A stretch of 64,000 nucleotides of DNA from Xenopus tropicalis (GCF_000004195.4 NC_030677.2:194708372-194772371), one strand, 5' to 3'. Positions 44,085-55,752 are shown, counted from the stretch's first letter. Numbers and translations: made by a program. Notes: generated from the letters alone by a model not told the origin.

Positions 44085-45059
44085 GCAGCAGTCAATTTTC
44101 CATGGGTCCAGGGCAGTGGTGTGTCTAGCCCTAATACCACCTGAGGAGCTTTTGAGATGCCGCCCCCCCTCAGACCCCCCTGCCTACTTTCTCAGTGCTG
44201 GAGAGGGGGCCACATTGCTAATGCAGAGACTGCACTTACGTTTCCTGCACTAGAGAAGTTTCTCAACTCGCCTCTTGACAGCAGCGGCCCTGGTCCAGGG
44301 ATATCTAACCCAGCAAGTAAGCCTTCATCTCCAAATGGATCCTCCACAAGCTGAACTAGTAAATGGTCAGTTTAATACAATATTGTTTGCAAAGGCCACA
44401 GATGGAGCTGCCACCCACAAGCGGAATTTAAAAGCTTACCCATGAACCAGTTTAGTCATGTCGGGGGATTACTTCTGATGAGGTTTCCTTTGAAAGGGAA
44501 TCCCAGAAATTGATGGTTACAATTCAGGAGGGGAGTGATAAAAAGAAGGAATTGGTCACGGCCTGTGAAACGACCGAAAAGGTACCCAGGGAGTGTAACG
44601 AGATCCCCGTTTAGTTAACAGTCTCCCCAAATACACAGAATTATACAACATGTGGACATGGGGTTAATGAATGTACTGTGTGTGTTCCAGTGTTCAATGA
44701 GAATGGGAATTTAAGTCTGACGCATGTTCACCTTGGTATTTGTACCTGGGGAAGGAATGGGGGAGCCCCCCGAGATGGCACACAGTGTTTACACAGTATA
44801 ACTGACAATATATTGTACTGGATGTAATTGCCCAGTGAAATGTCAGTGTACTTGTATTTAATCGCATGTTGCCTTTGGGTTGCCCATACTTTACTTTGGG
44901 TGCAAATGCCAGTTTGAAAAATTCTTTTACGGTAAAAAGTAAAGGGAGGGGGGGTTATTTCAAGTCAAGAAATGTGTTTTGAGCATTTTATTGGAAAGTT
45001 AACACATTGTTCATGAATGACCACCCTACCCCTTTACACTAGATCCTCTCAAAGTCAGA
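44085..45059. other. Partly repetitive, unassigned
   Basis: GGCAGTGGTGTGTCTAGCCC at about 44112 resembles the edge of a dispersed repeat (compare CAGTGGTGTAACTAC at 5835). No termini or gene recognised. Confidence 0.35.
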
Positions 45060-45185
45060 GGGGCTCATTCATAAAGACGGAGCAATTTTGCACATGGGCA
45101 GTAACACATAGCAACCAATGAGTGACTGGTTGCCATAGGTTACTGCCCAGGGAAAAATTTTGTCCAGTGTTTATAAATGTGCCCC
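45060..45185. mobile_element. Small MITE with GGGGC termini and GTAAC arms
   Basis: GGGGCTCATTCATAAA mirrors TTTATAAATGTGCCCC, with inner GGGCAGTAACACATAG mirroring CCATAGGTTACTGCCC. 126 bp, fold-back over its whole length. A half copy lies at 46540-46620. Confidence 0.82.
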
Positions 45186-46206
45186 GTACTCTCAGCTGCC
45201 AACCCTGCCAACTGTGTCAACTGTACTGCCAACCCTCAGTGCATCTGTAGTGAGTTCTCCTGTAGAAGGAGGAGATGCTGTCAGGGATAAACAAATGGAC
45301 GATGCCGTCAGTGTCCATCGGGTCCATCAAGGTACTGCTGAAATCCAGCTACAAAACAGTTCTTCTCTTTCTGCATCATTTAAAATCCTGGCAGGGGAGG
45401 AGGGACTAAAACACTGATGTTACAAATTGTAACAACTTCTCCACAGCTTACACACAGCATGCAGGAACTACATAACCCACAATGCATTGCACTGTGATGT
45501 TCTTTTCCTTATTGATGTCACGTGTGCAGGGAATTGTGGGATTGGGAGGATGCAGGCTGAAGGCAGGCTGAGGGCAGGCGACTACTGTTACATTTTATTT
45601 GAGCCCCAAAGTAGTCAGCCAGATCAGCAGGGGAACAGGGGGCGGGGCTTAGGGAACTGTTCCAAACCATATTATTACAGTAAACATCATGAAAAGGCTG
45701 CGTATTTTTTAACTGATGTAGATTGTATCAGTGAGAAGATAGTAACTTGACATGAGTAGGGAAGTGCAATTATACGCTGGATAAAGTCACCTGGTTCCTG
45801 AGAGCTTCCATACAAGTACAAAAGCAATACTTAATAATATCTGACATCCATCTTAACCGTGTGCTGTCACTCCGGCTTTTAGCTGATTTGTCCACTGTTC
45901 TACCCGCTATTCTAATCCCCGACTTTTGATATTTGAGTCCTATTTATGAGACTTTAATCCTTTGTTCCCAACTCTATTAACCAAACAATAAATCCATTCA
46001 GGCGAATAAGGTATATCTTTGAATTGCTCGTTTGCATTGAGCTTGTAAAGGGCCCATATGCCCGTAAAGAAACCACTGGAACATTCCCTTTCATTCATTG
46101 ATTGGGATAAAATCATATTTGAAAATACCAAATGTTTAACCCTTTGTCCTAAATTGGTATCTTGTATTTTTCTTTAATGTTTTAACTGCTGTATGTTCCA
46201 TCACTA
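45186..46206. other. Unique sequence
   Basis: TACATAACCCACAATGCATT near 45470 and GGGAATTGTGGGATTGGG near 45530 are short possible repeat scraps. No gene recognised. Confidence 0.4.
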
Positions 46207-46270
46207 AAGATAGATAGACAGACAGGCAGATATACAGAGAGATGATAGATAGATAGATAGATAGATAGAT

Positions 46271-46316
<46 letters not shown>

Positions 46317-46324
46317 GATAGATT

Positions 46325-46394
<70 letters not shown>

Positions 46395-46405
46395 GATAGA
46401 TAGAT

Positions 46406-46447
<42 letters not shown>

Positions 46448-46454
46448 GATAGAT

Positions 46455-46507
<53 letters not shown>
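46207..46507. repeat. GATA tetranucleotide microsatellite, ~300 bp
   Basis: Long (GATA)n with interruptions GATGATAGAT and AATAGATAG that recur at several positions. The periodic YLSIYLSI-like open frames on the minus strand are translations of the repeat only. Confidence 0.98.
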
Positions 46508-46539
46508 TTGCATTCATTGTTCTACCTGCAGCTGGCTAA

Positions 46540-46620
46540 GGAAAAGAAAATCACTGATTGGTTGATATGGGTTACTGCCCATGGGCAAATTTGCCCAGTG
46601 TTGGTAAATGAACCTGACTA
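46540..46620. mobile_element. Half copy of the GTAAC-arm MITE
   Basis: GATTGGTTGATATGGGTTAC followed by TGCCCATGGGCAAATTTGCC matches the right arm of the element at 45060-45185 and the copy at 27884. The left arm is absent. Confidence 0.6.
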
Positions 46621-46685
46621 AATATGATACAGCTAATGCAACAAGTTGAATATTTCCCTTTAGTCAACATTTTTAGGCAAAAAAG

Positions 46686-46800
46686 TAGTGATGAGAGAAA
46701 TTTTTGGCAGACATGGATTCACTGCGAAATTCCACATTTCACTATTGGCGAATTCACAGAGTGAGGAAAAAGTCACAGTCCCTCAAGTTGCAGTCGTGCC
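46686..46800 (+). mobile_element. hAT MITE (TAGTGATGAGCG family) left fragment
   Basis: TAGTGATGAGAGAAATTTTT then TCCACATTTCACTATTGGCG, as in the copy at 9918. Right end lost. Confidence 0.65.
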
Positions 46801-47083
46801 ATTTTTTAGTTGGTGGAGAAGGACCTAAAACCCCCGTGCCTCCATTTCTGGGCCTGTATCATAGACGGGAGGTATGTGAGCATCGGGCATGTTTTTATCT
46901 GCTGGTGGAGAGTTCATTGAATTATTAAGTATTAAGTGTTAAGACTTCAGCAGTTATTTTGAAGGGGTAGAGAGGGGCAATAGATAGGGTGCTAATAAAG
47001 AACATAATTGTATAAGTGATACATTTCATACATGTGCCCTCCCCTGGTGCAGTGCCAGAGTACCCCCCGCCCTTGCTGCAGAG

Positions 47084-47391
47084 CAGGGAACCCCAACCAG
47101 TGGCTCAGGGGCAACATGTTGCTCCCCAACCCCTTGGATGTTGCTCCCCGTGGCCTCAAAGCAGGTGCTTATTTTTGAATTCCTGACTTGGAGGCAAGTT
47201 TTGGCTGCATAAAACCCAGATCTACTGCCAAACAGAGCCTTCTGTAGGCTACGAGTGCACATAGGGGCTACCAAATAGCCAATTATAACTCTTATTTGGC
47301 ACCCACTGGAACTTTTTCCATAGTTGTGTTGCTCCCCAACACTTTTTCCATTTGCATGTGGCTCACGTATATAAAAGGTTGGGGATCCCTG
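47084..47391 (+). mobile_element. hAT MITE (CAGTGATCCCCAACC family)
   Basis: Begins CAGGGAACCCCAACCAGTGG and ends GGTTGGGGATCCCTG. Flanks CTGCAGAG (47076-47083) and CTGTAGAG (47392-47399) match at 7 of 8. Length 308 bp. Confidence 0.93.
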
Positions 47392-47399
47392 CTGTAGAG

Positions 47400-48020
47400 C
47401 ATAAGGGACCCCAGGACATAACTACCACTGTGAGCAAACGGTTTTAAAGCCCCTGGGCCCACAGACATCCCTGCTAGATCTAGCACAGCTATTAAGGCCA
47501 CATACTGTATGCTGATGCCTGGGGCCTCTTCTCTTGCACTGGCTCGCACAGGTGCAAATACGGGGTAGCAAGGAACCTCGTGGGCAAACAAACAGCACTG
47601 CCTCCTTTGCCCAGTTTTGCACTATACCCCTCTAGTAAATGAAGCCCTTTCATATAAAGCCAAATGTAAAAGCGTTCCAGTAAACAGCCGACAGAGTTTG
47701 TTCTTTCCATTTCTGGAACAGAGTTCAGTCTTTCCAGTCCCTTTTCATTTCCAAGTGGAGTTTATTCTTTTCGGCTGCTTCATAGTGAAGCCATGACCAC
47801 ACGCATTTGCACATATAAGGACAAAGCTCCCAGTCTATCTTCATACATCGTAAAAAGACTGAAGGAGTTTCCCTGAAATAAGTAAGAAATTTATGTAACA
47901 TTATATTAAATACAATGCTGTCCTTTGATCTTCTGGGTATATAATAATCATCACAATACTTGGCGCGCCTTGCTGTTTTCTGCTGAGAGTCCATGTCAGG
48001 CTATTTAAAGCACTATTTAT
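47400..48020. other. Unique sequence
   Basis: Several overlapping short minus-strand open frames without recognisable content. No gene recognised. Confidence 0.4.
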
Positions 48021-48190
48021 AATAATTTTATTATTAACATTTATTTATAAAGCGCCAACATATTCCGCAGCGCTGTACAATAAGTGGGTTTCATACATTG
48101 GACATACAGAGTAACATATAAAGCAATCAATAACCGATACAAGAGGTGAAGAGAGCCCTGCCCAAAAGAGCTTACAATCTACAAGGAGAC
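48021..48190 (-). mobile_element. LINE 3' tail, minus strand
   Basis: TTTATTTATAAAGCGCCAAC then ATATTCCGCAGCGCTGTACA then GAGCTTACAATCTACAAGG, the common frog L2-type tail in inverted orientation. Confidence 0.82.
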
Positions 48191-49046
48191 ACAAAGTGTG
48201 GGGGTTGAGACACTAGGGTATTTAACAACCCAGATTCGGGTTTAAAATAGATTTTTCCTGCATCTGTTAGGTTTCTTGGTTCCTTCAGGCAGCTGAAGGG
48301 TTTCAGTAGAAGCGCTGGGGTATAAAAGTTATCTTTAATGAGGAAAAAGCTGAGCTTGCAGTTGCCACATTTTATATTTGTTATTTATTTCAATTTGCCA
48401 CAATGATTTCAGTGCTCCATGACATGTCTAGCAGTGATGTGGGGGTTGACAAAAATTTGACCCTTACCCACCCACTCCCAACCCGCACCCCGTGACCTGC
48501 CCCATCTTGACATCCTGAAGGGCAGATGTGTGCCTATAAATAGAAGCTGCCCAAGATGGAAGCCGGGCACAATAAGGTCACGGGCAGGGAGGGCAGAAGG
48601 AAGAGCTCAGCCCCAACCCACCCACAACCTGCAAATGTTGTGCAAATATCAGCCTAAACCCACACATCACTTATGTCTAGAGTGGTGTAACCCAATAGTG
48701 TTTGTATTATGGCAGGCAGTAAGGGCAGGGCTGCCTTGTGCCCACCAGTGCTGTACCCCATATTGGATTTTTAATCTGGCACAAGGTGCAGATTTCCCCA
48801 GGTGCAAGTCCTGTGTAACTGAGCACTAAGTGGAATAATATTATTAAAACCTCCCCCTCATAGCCTTTTTCTGGGGTCCTCCAAATGTATGTTTCATTGT
48901 AGCTTCTAGAATCTACCACCTGGTAGCCCCCTGTGATGTGCAGTATGGCAGCACCAAGATGGGCACAAAAGGGGGTCTGGGGTCTTTCAGCTAAACATAA
49001 CTGGGTTTTTTCATGTTGTTTTTTTACTATGATATAATTTTCTGTT
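48191..49046. other. Unassigned
   Basis: At 48440-48620, proline-codon-rich text (ACCCACCCACTCCCAACCCG) may be a dispersed repeat. Nothing I can bound. Confidence 0.35.
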
Positions 49047-49325
49047 TAAAGGAATACTATGAAAGCCATGTATGTGTAAAAAACGGTGAGAAAATTCGCC
49101 AGGCTTCGCCGTGTAAAAATGGCATTAAAATGGCGTAAAAACGGCGTAAAAACGGCGTAATTGTTTTACGCGTTTTTTCTTCCACCGGAACTTATGGGAA
49201 AATAACAGCGTAATATCCGGCGTAATATCCGGCGTTCAGATGGCGATCTTTTCCATTTATTTCACACAGCTTTTTACTCTGTTTTTTCAGTGAATTAGTT
49301 TTACACAGCATAATAAATACGCCCC
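49047..49325. mobile_element. CpG-bearing MITE, probably composite
   Basis: TTAAAGGAATACTATGAAAG at the left looks like a T2 terminus. The interior has the small tandem repeats GGCGTAAAAAC and CGTAATATCCG, and the right end AATAAATACGCCCCTTA resembles a GGGGC-terminated Harbinger-like end. The left partner of that end is degraded. Confidence 0.5.
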
Positions 49326-50510
49326 TTAGTGTGAAGATGTGACAATGACAGACGTACAAATAGAAGCACAATCAACTGCACCTAATTCTGCAATTTGCCT
49401 TTGTGTTTGTAAATGAGCCATAAGGTACAAAGAGAAACTGATTTTTAATATATTTCCCCTTTAGCACTCTAATGTGGTATATTGAATGTGAAAAACCTGA
49501 GACAGTCTAAATATAAATGAAAGCACGCTTCTTGGTTTGCAGTGTAAGTAACTTATTGCAATGCATGTCAGGGTTAGATTGACCTAATCAGACTGGATTA
49601 TTCCCTATTGCGCGGGATGATTAGCCAAAGAACACTCTGTATTAGGATCCAAACGAGCCGAAAGGAATTAATCTGATCAAAGAATTCAACTATGTTCAGG
49701 GTCAAATACAGAAAATAACTCCAAAATATTTGATTACCTAATAAATATTATACGCTTTACTAATTGTTCCAGATTTTGAGGAGCTTTCAAGCATTATAGA
49801 GAATCAGCTCTACTTGATACAGAGTCAGCCAAGGACAAGAGTCCCGACAGAAAATGGAAGCAATAGCATATATACTCTATACGGATCATTTATACATGAA
49901 CACTCTGTTTGTAACCCACAATGCAGTGATCCTTTGTCAGAATTATTAGTAACATCTACTGCAACTTGGGAGCCACAAACACTTGGTTCAAGGGAGTTTA
50001 TGGATGGAAGCCACAAAGGGTAACTTGGAATTACTGCCAGGCCCAGGCTGCAGGGTTCCCTTCCGCAGGTTGGATGGGCATATTAACACTGATAGTGGCT
50101 CATAAGCATTTATGGACACAAGTACCACAATGCACAAGATAAGAGAAGAGAGGACAAGTACAGGACTGCCTGCTAAACTGTTTTAATGCTGAAGCAAGCA
50201 GGCTCTTTGTCACTGGAAATGGAAGAGGCCCACTGAGCACTCACACAACAGCCATCTAAAGAGAGGCCCAACTTGCCCATAGTAAAGCAAAAACAATGCA
50301 CAGAGCCCAATGAGAGAGGCATCAATGGAAAGGCTTATAGATTGCTATAGATGGAGAGAACGCCCAGGTTAAAACAAAATGTCAGCTCTGTCTGTTAAGG
50401 CCCAGGTCCCTGAGAGTCACGGTTATTATTATGCAATACAGTATAAGGGCAAAAGAATTCTAACAACTGCCTGACCAACATCTCATTCCAAAACCAAGGA
50501 CATTAATATG
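49326..50510. other. Unique sequence
   Basis: No feature recognised. Confidence 0.45.
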
Positions 50511-50893
50511 AAGTTGATCCTCCCTTTGTTGTTAAATCAGCCTAGATGTTGGAACATTGTTGGTGGGATTTGCTTCCATTTGTCTGCAGGAGCATTAGTG
50601 AGGTTGGGCACCAATGTTGGGCATCAGGCCTGGCTTACAGTTGGGGATCAGGGGTTTGTGCAAGCGAGTTACATTCTTTCACCCCTATCCCAATAAAACC
50701 ATTCTGTATGGATTTGGTTTATGCAGGTAGGCAAATTGTGCTAAAACAGGAGAGGACCTTTCTCAAACTGTTGCCACAAATTAGAAAGAACAGAATTGTC
50801 AAGAATCTCAAAGAAGGTTTACTTTCAATAGAACTATGGGCCCTAGCTAAAACCATGAAAAACAGTCCTAGAACATTATTCCTCCTCCACTAA
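50511..50893 (-). pseudogene. Tc1-like transposase C-terminal remnant
   Basis: On the plus strand the wording (TTTGCTTCCATTTGTCTGCA, GAGCATTAGTGAGGTTGGGC, AAACTGTTGCCACAAATTAG, ACCATGAAAAACAGTCCTAG) is the complement of a Tc1-like transposase coding region widespread in fishes and amphibians. The minus strand therefore carries what was the C-terminal catalytic part of a DD34E transposase, including remains of the CFS-F and FQ-DNAP regions. Several stops and internal deletions break the frame, the catalytic block is damaged, and the terminal inverted repeats are not seen, so the element is dead. Family identification is from recognised consensus wording; a translated alignment would settle it. 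Confidence 0.72.
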
Positions 50894-51169
50894 ACATTAA
50901 TGTATTCATTATGAATTTGGGCAGGTAGAGTTCTCATCTATCATACCAATGGTGATGACCTGAACAGCCCTCCAGTTGTTACTTGGCATTGCCCAAATTA
51001 GGTGTTTTTGCTTCTAGTCACCCATTAAAATACCTATTTATATTTCCTGTGCTAACATTGCTTTTAAGGACAATCTGGAACTTAGCAGTGAGTGTGTAGG
51101 AATTACCCACTGAGTTAGCCGTCAGGAGCCAAAGTGCTGAATAACTTACATACTGGAGCTCAAACAAGA
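50894..51169. other. Unique sequence
   Basis: No feature recognised. Confidence 0.4.
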
Positions 51170-51540
51170 TTTAATAGCTGAAAACTAAAAAACACAGACC
51201 TCAGCAGAAAAGTGTATTTGGAACAGACAGTTAAACAAGTCTGAATACAGTCACTGGTCTGGGATGGCAGCAAGCAAAACACAGTGCTGAAAGCAGGCAG
51301 AAAGTCAAGACAGGCGGCAGACAAGCAGAATCCAAATTTCAAGCCAAGGTCACAACTGAAGTGACAGAATAAAAAGACAAGGGCAGAAGTTGACTTATAG
51401 GACATGAATAAGGGTGGGGATTAGGGGAAATGCCATTGATGTAACAGCCAGACCTAAGCTACACCCAGGAGGAGCAGTGACCAGTACAGATCGCTTGTTC
51501 TAGACCAGAAAGTGTTGTAACTGAGGAAAAGTCAAAGACA
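51170..51540. repeat. Possible dispersed repeat related to 13240-13720
   Basis: Shares the order 'GGCAG-AAGTC--GACAGGCGGCAG...AAGC---GGTCA' with the GC-rich block at 13440-13510. No termini seen. Confidence 0.35.
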
Positions 51541-51752
51541 AAGTGTTCGGATACTATTGGCCATATAGTGTATTTTCCACTTCATGTATGGTTGGTGCTT
51601 CCACAACAGGGTAATGTTTCTATAATCTGATTCTCCCATTCTCAGCAAGTAATAAAAATGTAGGTGGCCAGGTGCTTGTTTGATACTGGAAAAGGTAATG
51701 AGAAAATAATTTGGTGATGGCAACCATATGCATGGACGTTTCTCACTGTTTA

Positions 51753-51791
51753 GTTGTATTATATATATATATATATATACTGTATATATAT
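51753..51791. repeat. (TA)n microsatellite
   Basis: About ten TA units, an ACTG interruption, then five more. Confidence 0.95.
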
Positions 51792-51904
51792 CTGGTAGAA
51801 TTATCACATACCTACACCAACATTTGCACCAGATTCTATCAAAACCAGCAGAAAAATGAAGGTTATTGTTGATAAATAGAAAGTTTTGCACTTAGGTAAA
51901 TGCA

Positions 51905-52155
51905 AGTTATATACTAAATGGTAGAGTGCCGGGCCCCCTTCAGTAAGAAGGATCTGGGGATTTTTGTGGATAACAAGCTGTGTAACTGTAGGCAGAGTCA
52001 CTCAGTGGCTACTAAACCAAATAAAGTGCCAATTTTGCCTCTTTATAGATCATGGCAAGGCCTTGCCTTGAGTATGAAGTGCAGTTTTGGGTCTTTAAGA
52101 AGGATATTAATGGGCTGGAGAGAGTGCAGACAAGTGCACTGGTAAAAGGGATGGA
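51905..52155 (+). pseudogene. CR1-like LINE reverse transcriptase fragment
   Basis: In frame from 51918 the sequence reads KKDLGIFVDNKLCN, then a block corresponding to the SHS-A-KANKV-type motif, then through frameshifts LYRSWQGLAL and FGSLRRILMGWRE. In CR1-type LINEs this region follows the catalytic motifs and reads like 'EKDLGV-VDNKL--S-QC--AAKKAN--LG', then 'VRPHLEY-VQFW', 'ERVQRRATK'. The fragment ends around ACTGGTAAAAGGGATGG, the codons of the ATKLVKGM block. It is internally deleted and frameshifted. The same region in a better copy begins at 63960 on the minus strand. Confidence 0.8.
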
Positions 52156-53339
52156 TAGTTAAACTATGAGAAGAGTTACTGCAAGTTTCAGTGTGTTAAA
52201 AAAACAACATATTTGCTAAAGTTAACGCACAATTACATTTTATTTCTGGAATTTTAAATCATTGCAACAAAGAAAATAGTATTTGGGAAATGTACAAACG
52301 CTATCAATTGCTTTTAACTGTATTGTGTTTCAGCAATACTTAACAAACACAATAAATCTATAGCAGCCAATTAACAGAAAGCATTTACTGATCAACCCTG
52401 ATAATATTTATTGTTTACTGGACAAGCCAATATATATTGCATACACATATGGTTTATGATTGATTTAGTTTCTGATTATGATAGTTGGGGTCAGGAGTAT
52501 GCCAGAATTCAAACAGGGTCCCCACATATTGTCAAACCTTTAGGGGCAGTTCCAATGTATGTTAACTAAGGGGAGGGTGCAGTCCACCCACTGTGGGAGA
52601 GATAGATTCATCCATTCTTCCATTTAATAATGGCCTCATTCTTGGAATATTAAAATACAGATCTTAGCAAGTGCCTGGTTTTGTTTTGTGGGTTTTTTTT
52701 TTATCATACAGCAGTTTTAATAAATATTTTTTGTTCTTCCAGGGCTATCTGCTCTCCCTGGAAGAAAATGTTACACAAGAAAATAGATGCCTATTGGCAT
52801 TCCCATATCAGGCTGTTAGATTCTTATTTATTAGTCCTATTAGACAGGAACAGAACTGAATAAATGGAAAACCAACCGCAAGTGGGGAATATGTTTCAGT
52901 CTCCATAAATGAAACATTAGGATGATACAGCTGGAAGAAGTAGGTGTGTTTACATGCAACATCCCTAATCTACAATCACAGCTAATAAAGATCCCTGGCT
53001 AGAAGGAATAAAGCTCAGGTGTTACAGCCAATTATTTCAGTATCCATGACATACTTTAGATATAACATTCCAGGCATTTTTTATCCCTGGAAAGGGATTT
53101 CTTATTATGGCTCAGAAAGTGAGTTTGATATTCTATTATAACAGGGCACTCATGTAAATGCCAATTATATTGTGTCACTGGGAACCCAGTAATGTCAATT
53201 CTATGGCCTTCAAACCAAAGAGAGATCTGGACCTAGATACAGTGGCCATGAGAACATGAGGAGGAGATTATAGTTACTCACCCTTACACAGTGGAAAGAC
53301 TATTAGCCACTACATCTGTGGTTTAGCCATGAACTAGAG
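52156..53339. other. Unique sequence
   Basis: No feature recognised. Confidence 0.45.
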
Positions 53340-53505
53340 TAGTGATCCCAACCAGTGCCTCGGGCACCATGTTGCTCCCCAACCCCTTGGATGTTGCTCC
53401 CAGTGGCCTCAAAGCAGGTGCTTATTTTTTAATTCCTGGCCCGAAAAAACAAGTTTTGGAGGCATGAAAACCAGGTGTAATGCTAAACAGAGCCTCCCGT
53501 AGGCT
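53340..53505 (+). mobile_element. hAT MITE (CAGTGATCCCCAACC family), left half
   Basis: TAGTGATCCCAACCAGTGCC then CCCCAACCCCTTGGATGTTG. It breaks at GTAGGCTGCAAATAATTC, where tandem-repeat MITE sequence begins. Confidence 0.8.
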
Positions 53506-54510
53506 GCAAATAATTCTAATTTTAAAAAATGATTTCCTTTTTCTCTGTAATAATAAAACAGTACCTGTACTTGATCCCAACTAAGATATAATTACCCCTT
53601 ATTGGGGGCAGAACAGCCCTATTGGGTTTATTTAATGGTTAAATGATTCCCTTTTCTCTGTAATAATAAAACAGTACCTGTACTTGATCCCAACTAAGAT
53701 ATAATTACCCCTTATTGGGGGCAGAACAGTCCTATTGGGTTTATTTCATGTTTTAATGATTCCCTTTTCTCTGTAATAATAAAACAGTACCTGTACTTGA
53801 TCCCAACTAAGATATAATTACCCCTTATTGGGGGCAGAACATCCCTATTGGGTTTATTTAATGGTTAAATGATTCCCTTTTCTCTGTAATAATAAAACAG
53901 TACCTGTACTTGATCCCAACTAAGATATAATTACCCCTTATTGGGGGCAGAACAGCCCTATTGGGTTTATTTCATGGTTAAATGATTCCCTTTTCTCTGT
54001 AATAATAAAACAGTACCTGTACTTGATCCCAACTAAGATATAATTACCCCTTATTGGGGGAAGAACAGCCCTATTGGGTTATTTAATGGTTAAATGATTC
54101 CCTTTTCTCTGTAATAATAAAACAGTACCTGTACTTGATCCCAACTAAGATATAATTAATCATTATTGGAGGCAAAACAAGCCTATTGGGTTTATTCAAT
54201 GTTTAAATGATTTTTAGCAGACTTGAGTAATGGAGATCCAAATCACAGAAAGATCCCTTATCCGGAAAACCCCAGGTTCCGAGCATTCTGGATAACAGGC
54301 CATCCTCCATAGATTACATTTTAAGCATATAATTCTTATTTTGTTTAGTGATTTAATCATTCTCTGTAACAGGACAGAACATTGTGTTTGATGGTGTTGA
54401 TGGTATAAATCTATACTGGTGGTTAAAGAATCATTTTTTTTTATCTCATGTTTTTTTGGTAAATTAAAAACACAGGTACCAAGCATTCTAGATAATAGAT
54501 TCCGTTCCTG
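53506..54510 (+). mobile_element. Tandem-repeat MITE (copy 5), left end lost, right end rearranged
   Basis: Array of about six units (landmarks 53561, 53674, 53787, 53900, 54013, 54125). After TATCCGGAAAACCCCAGG and GCATTCTGGATAACAGG (near 54300) the element does not stop but continues with CATCCTCCATAGATTAC, a piece that belongs upstream of the array, and only later reaches a terminus GATAATAGATTCCGTTCCTG followed by TA. Confidence 0.82.
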
Positions 54511-55348
54511 TATAATAGCATATAAAGAAAGATGGCAAACAGGGAATGCTGGGAATTGTAGTGTAGGAAAATGAGAGCCTTAATGAGTCTAATCTAAGAA
54601 AGCTTTAGTAGTAACATAATGTAGCTGCTCACAGAGTCGCTACCTGCCTGTGTTTCTGATTTATGTATATGTTTATAGAAAGCATGCAGTGTTTGTGTAT
54701 TTCCTAATTGATTTGCTGTAAATCAGAAGGCAAATATGCAATACCACCCATGTAGGCCATATAAAAATACATAGAGCAGTAATATGATATTACAAAGTGC
54801 TTTATAAACAGAAGAAAGCCAGAGACAATTAGTAGATGGAGCAGTGAAAACCAGATGTAGTTAATCATACGCAACAAATCGAATAAGGGCCGATGTAACA
54901 TGAAAGACAAAAATGTAAATACAAAAAGGGGGACATATTTTGGGGGGGACACAAACACATTTGCAGGGTGCGTCGTTATCATTGGGGCTTGTCTCCCAGT
55001 TCCCCAAATATATAAACGTATTGCTGTGTGTTTGTCCTGATTTGTTGTTCCCATCACGATATTCAGGTGGAGCCGTGGGAAAAAGAAACCAGGACGGAAC
55101 CTGAGCTGTTGGTTTATTTACTGACTCGCTTATGATTGCAGGCTCTCAATTAGCTCCGCCATTATTATCGTATTTACAGAGCAGCGCCATAGCCCCGTGC
55201 TGCAGTAAATACAGGCATGAAGCGAATGGGGCACAGAAATGCTTCACAAAAAGAGTTTCCCGTGCAATTTATTTTTGATTTGTTGAAGCAACTCTGCAAA
55301 ATATCTATTTCATTTTTATTATATGGGATTGAGTTTTGACCCCCAAAT
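54511..55348. other. Unique sequence
   Basis: GGGAATGCTGGGAATTGTAG at about 54540 is a scrap of a common vertebrate repeat. Otherwise nothing recognised. Confidence 0.4.
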
Positions 55349-55752
55349 TTAAAGGAACAGTAACACCAAAAAATAAAAGTGTATAAAAGTAATAACAATA
55401 TAATGTACCGTTGCCCTGCATTGCTACAACTGGTGTGTTTGCCTCAGAAAGACTACTATAGTTAATATAAGTAAGCTGCTGTGTAGCCATGGGGGCAGCC
55501 ATTCAAAGGAGAAAAGGCACAGGTTACTTAGCAGATAACAGATAAACCCCCATTATATGGGGCTTATCTACTAGTTATCTGCTATGTAACCTGTGCCTTT
55601 TCTCCTTTTTTCCAGCTTGAATGGCTGCCCCCATGGCTACACAGCAGCTTATTTATATAGTAGCTTTTCTGTAGCAAAAACACAGAGCAACGGCACATTA
55701 TATTTTAATTACTTTAAAACACTTTAATTTTTTGATGTTACTGTTCCTTTAA
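55349..55752. mobile_element. T2-type MITE, long fold-back form
   Basis: TTAAAGGAACAGTAACACC mirrors GATGTTACTGTTCCTTTAA. Internal arms GGAGAAAAGGCACAGGTTAC and GTAACCTGTGCCTTTTCTCC. Sister of 17371-17791, slightly shorter (404 bp). Confidence 0.93.

Noticed and set aside
43837..44253. 138-codon plus-strand frame as an exon
   Set aside because: Lies across a GC-rich hAT MITE with a perfect 8-bp target duplication; few stops are expected from composition.
46136..46517. Minus-strand frames rich in YLSIYLSI as a membrane protein
   Set aside because: Direct translation of a GATA microsatellite.
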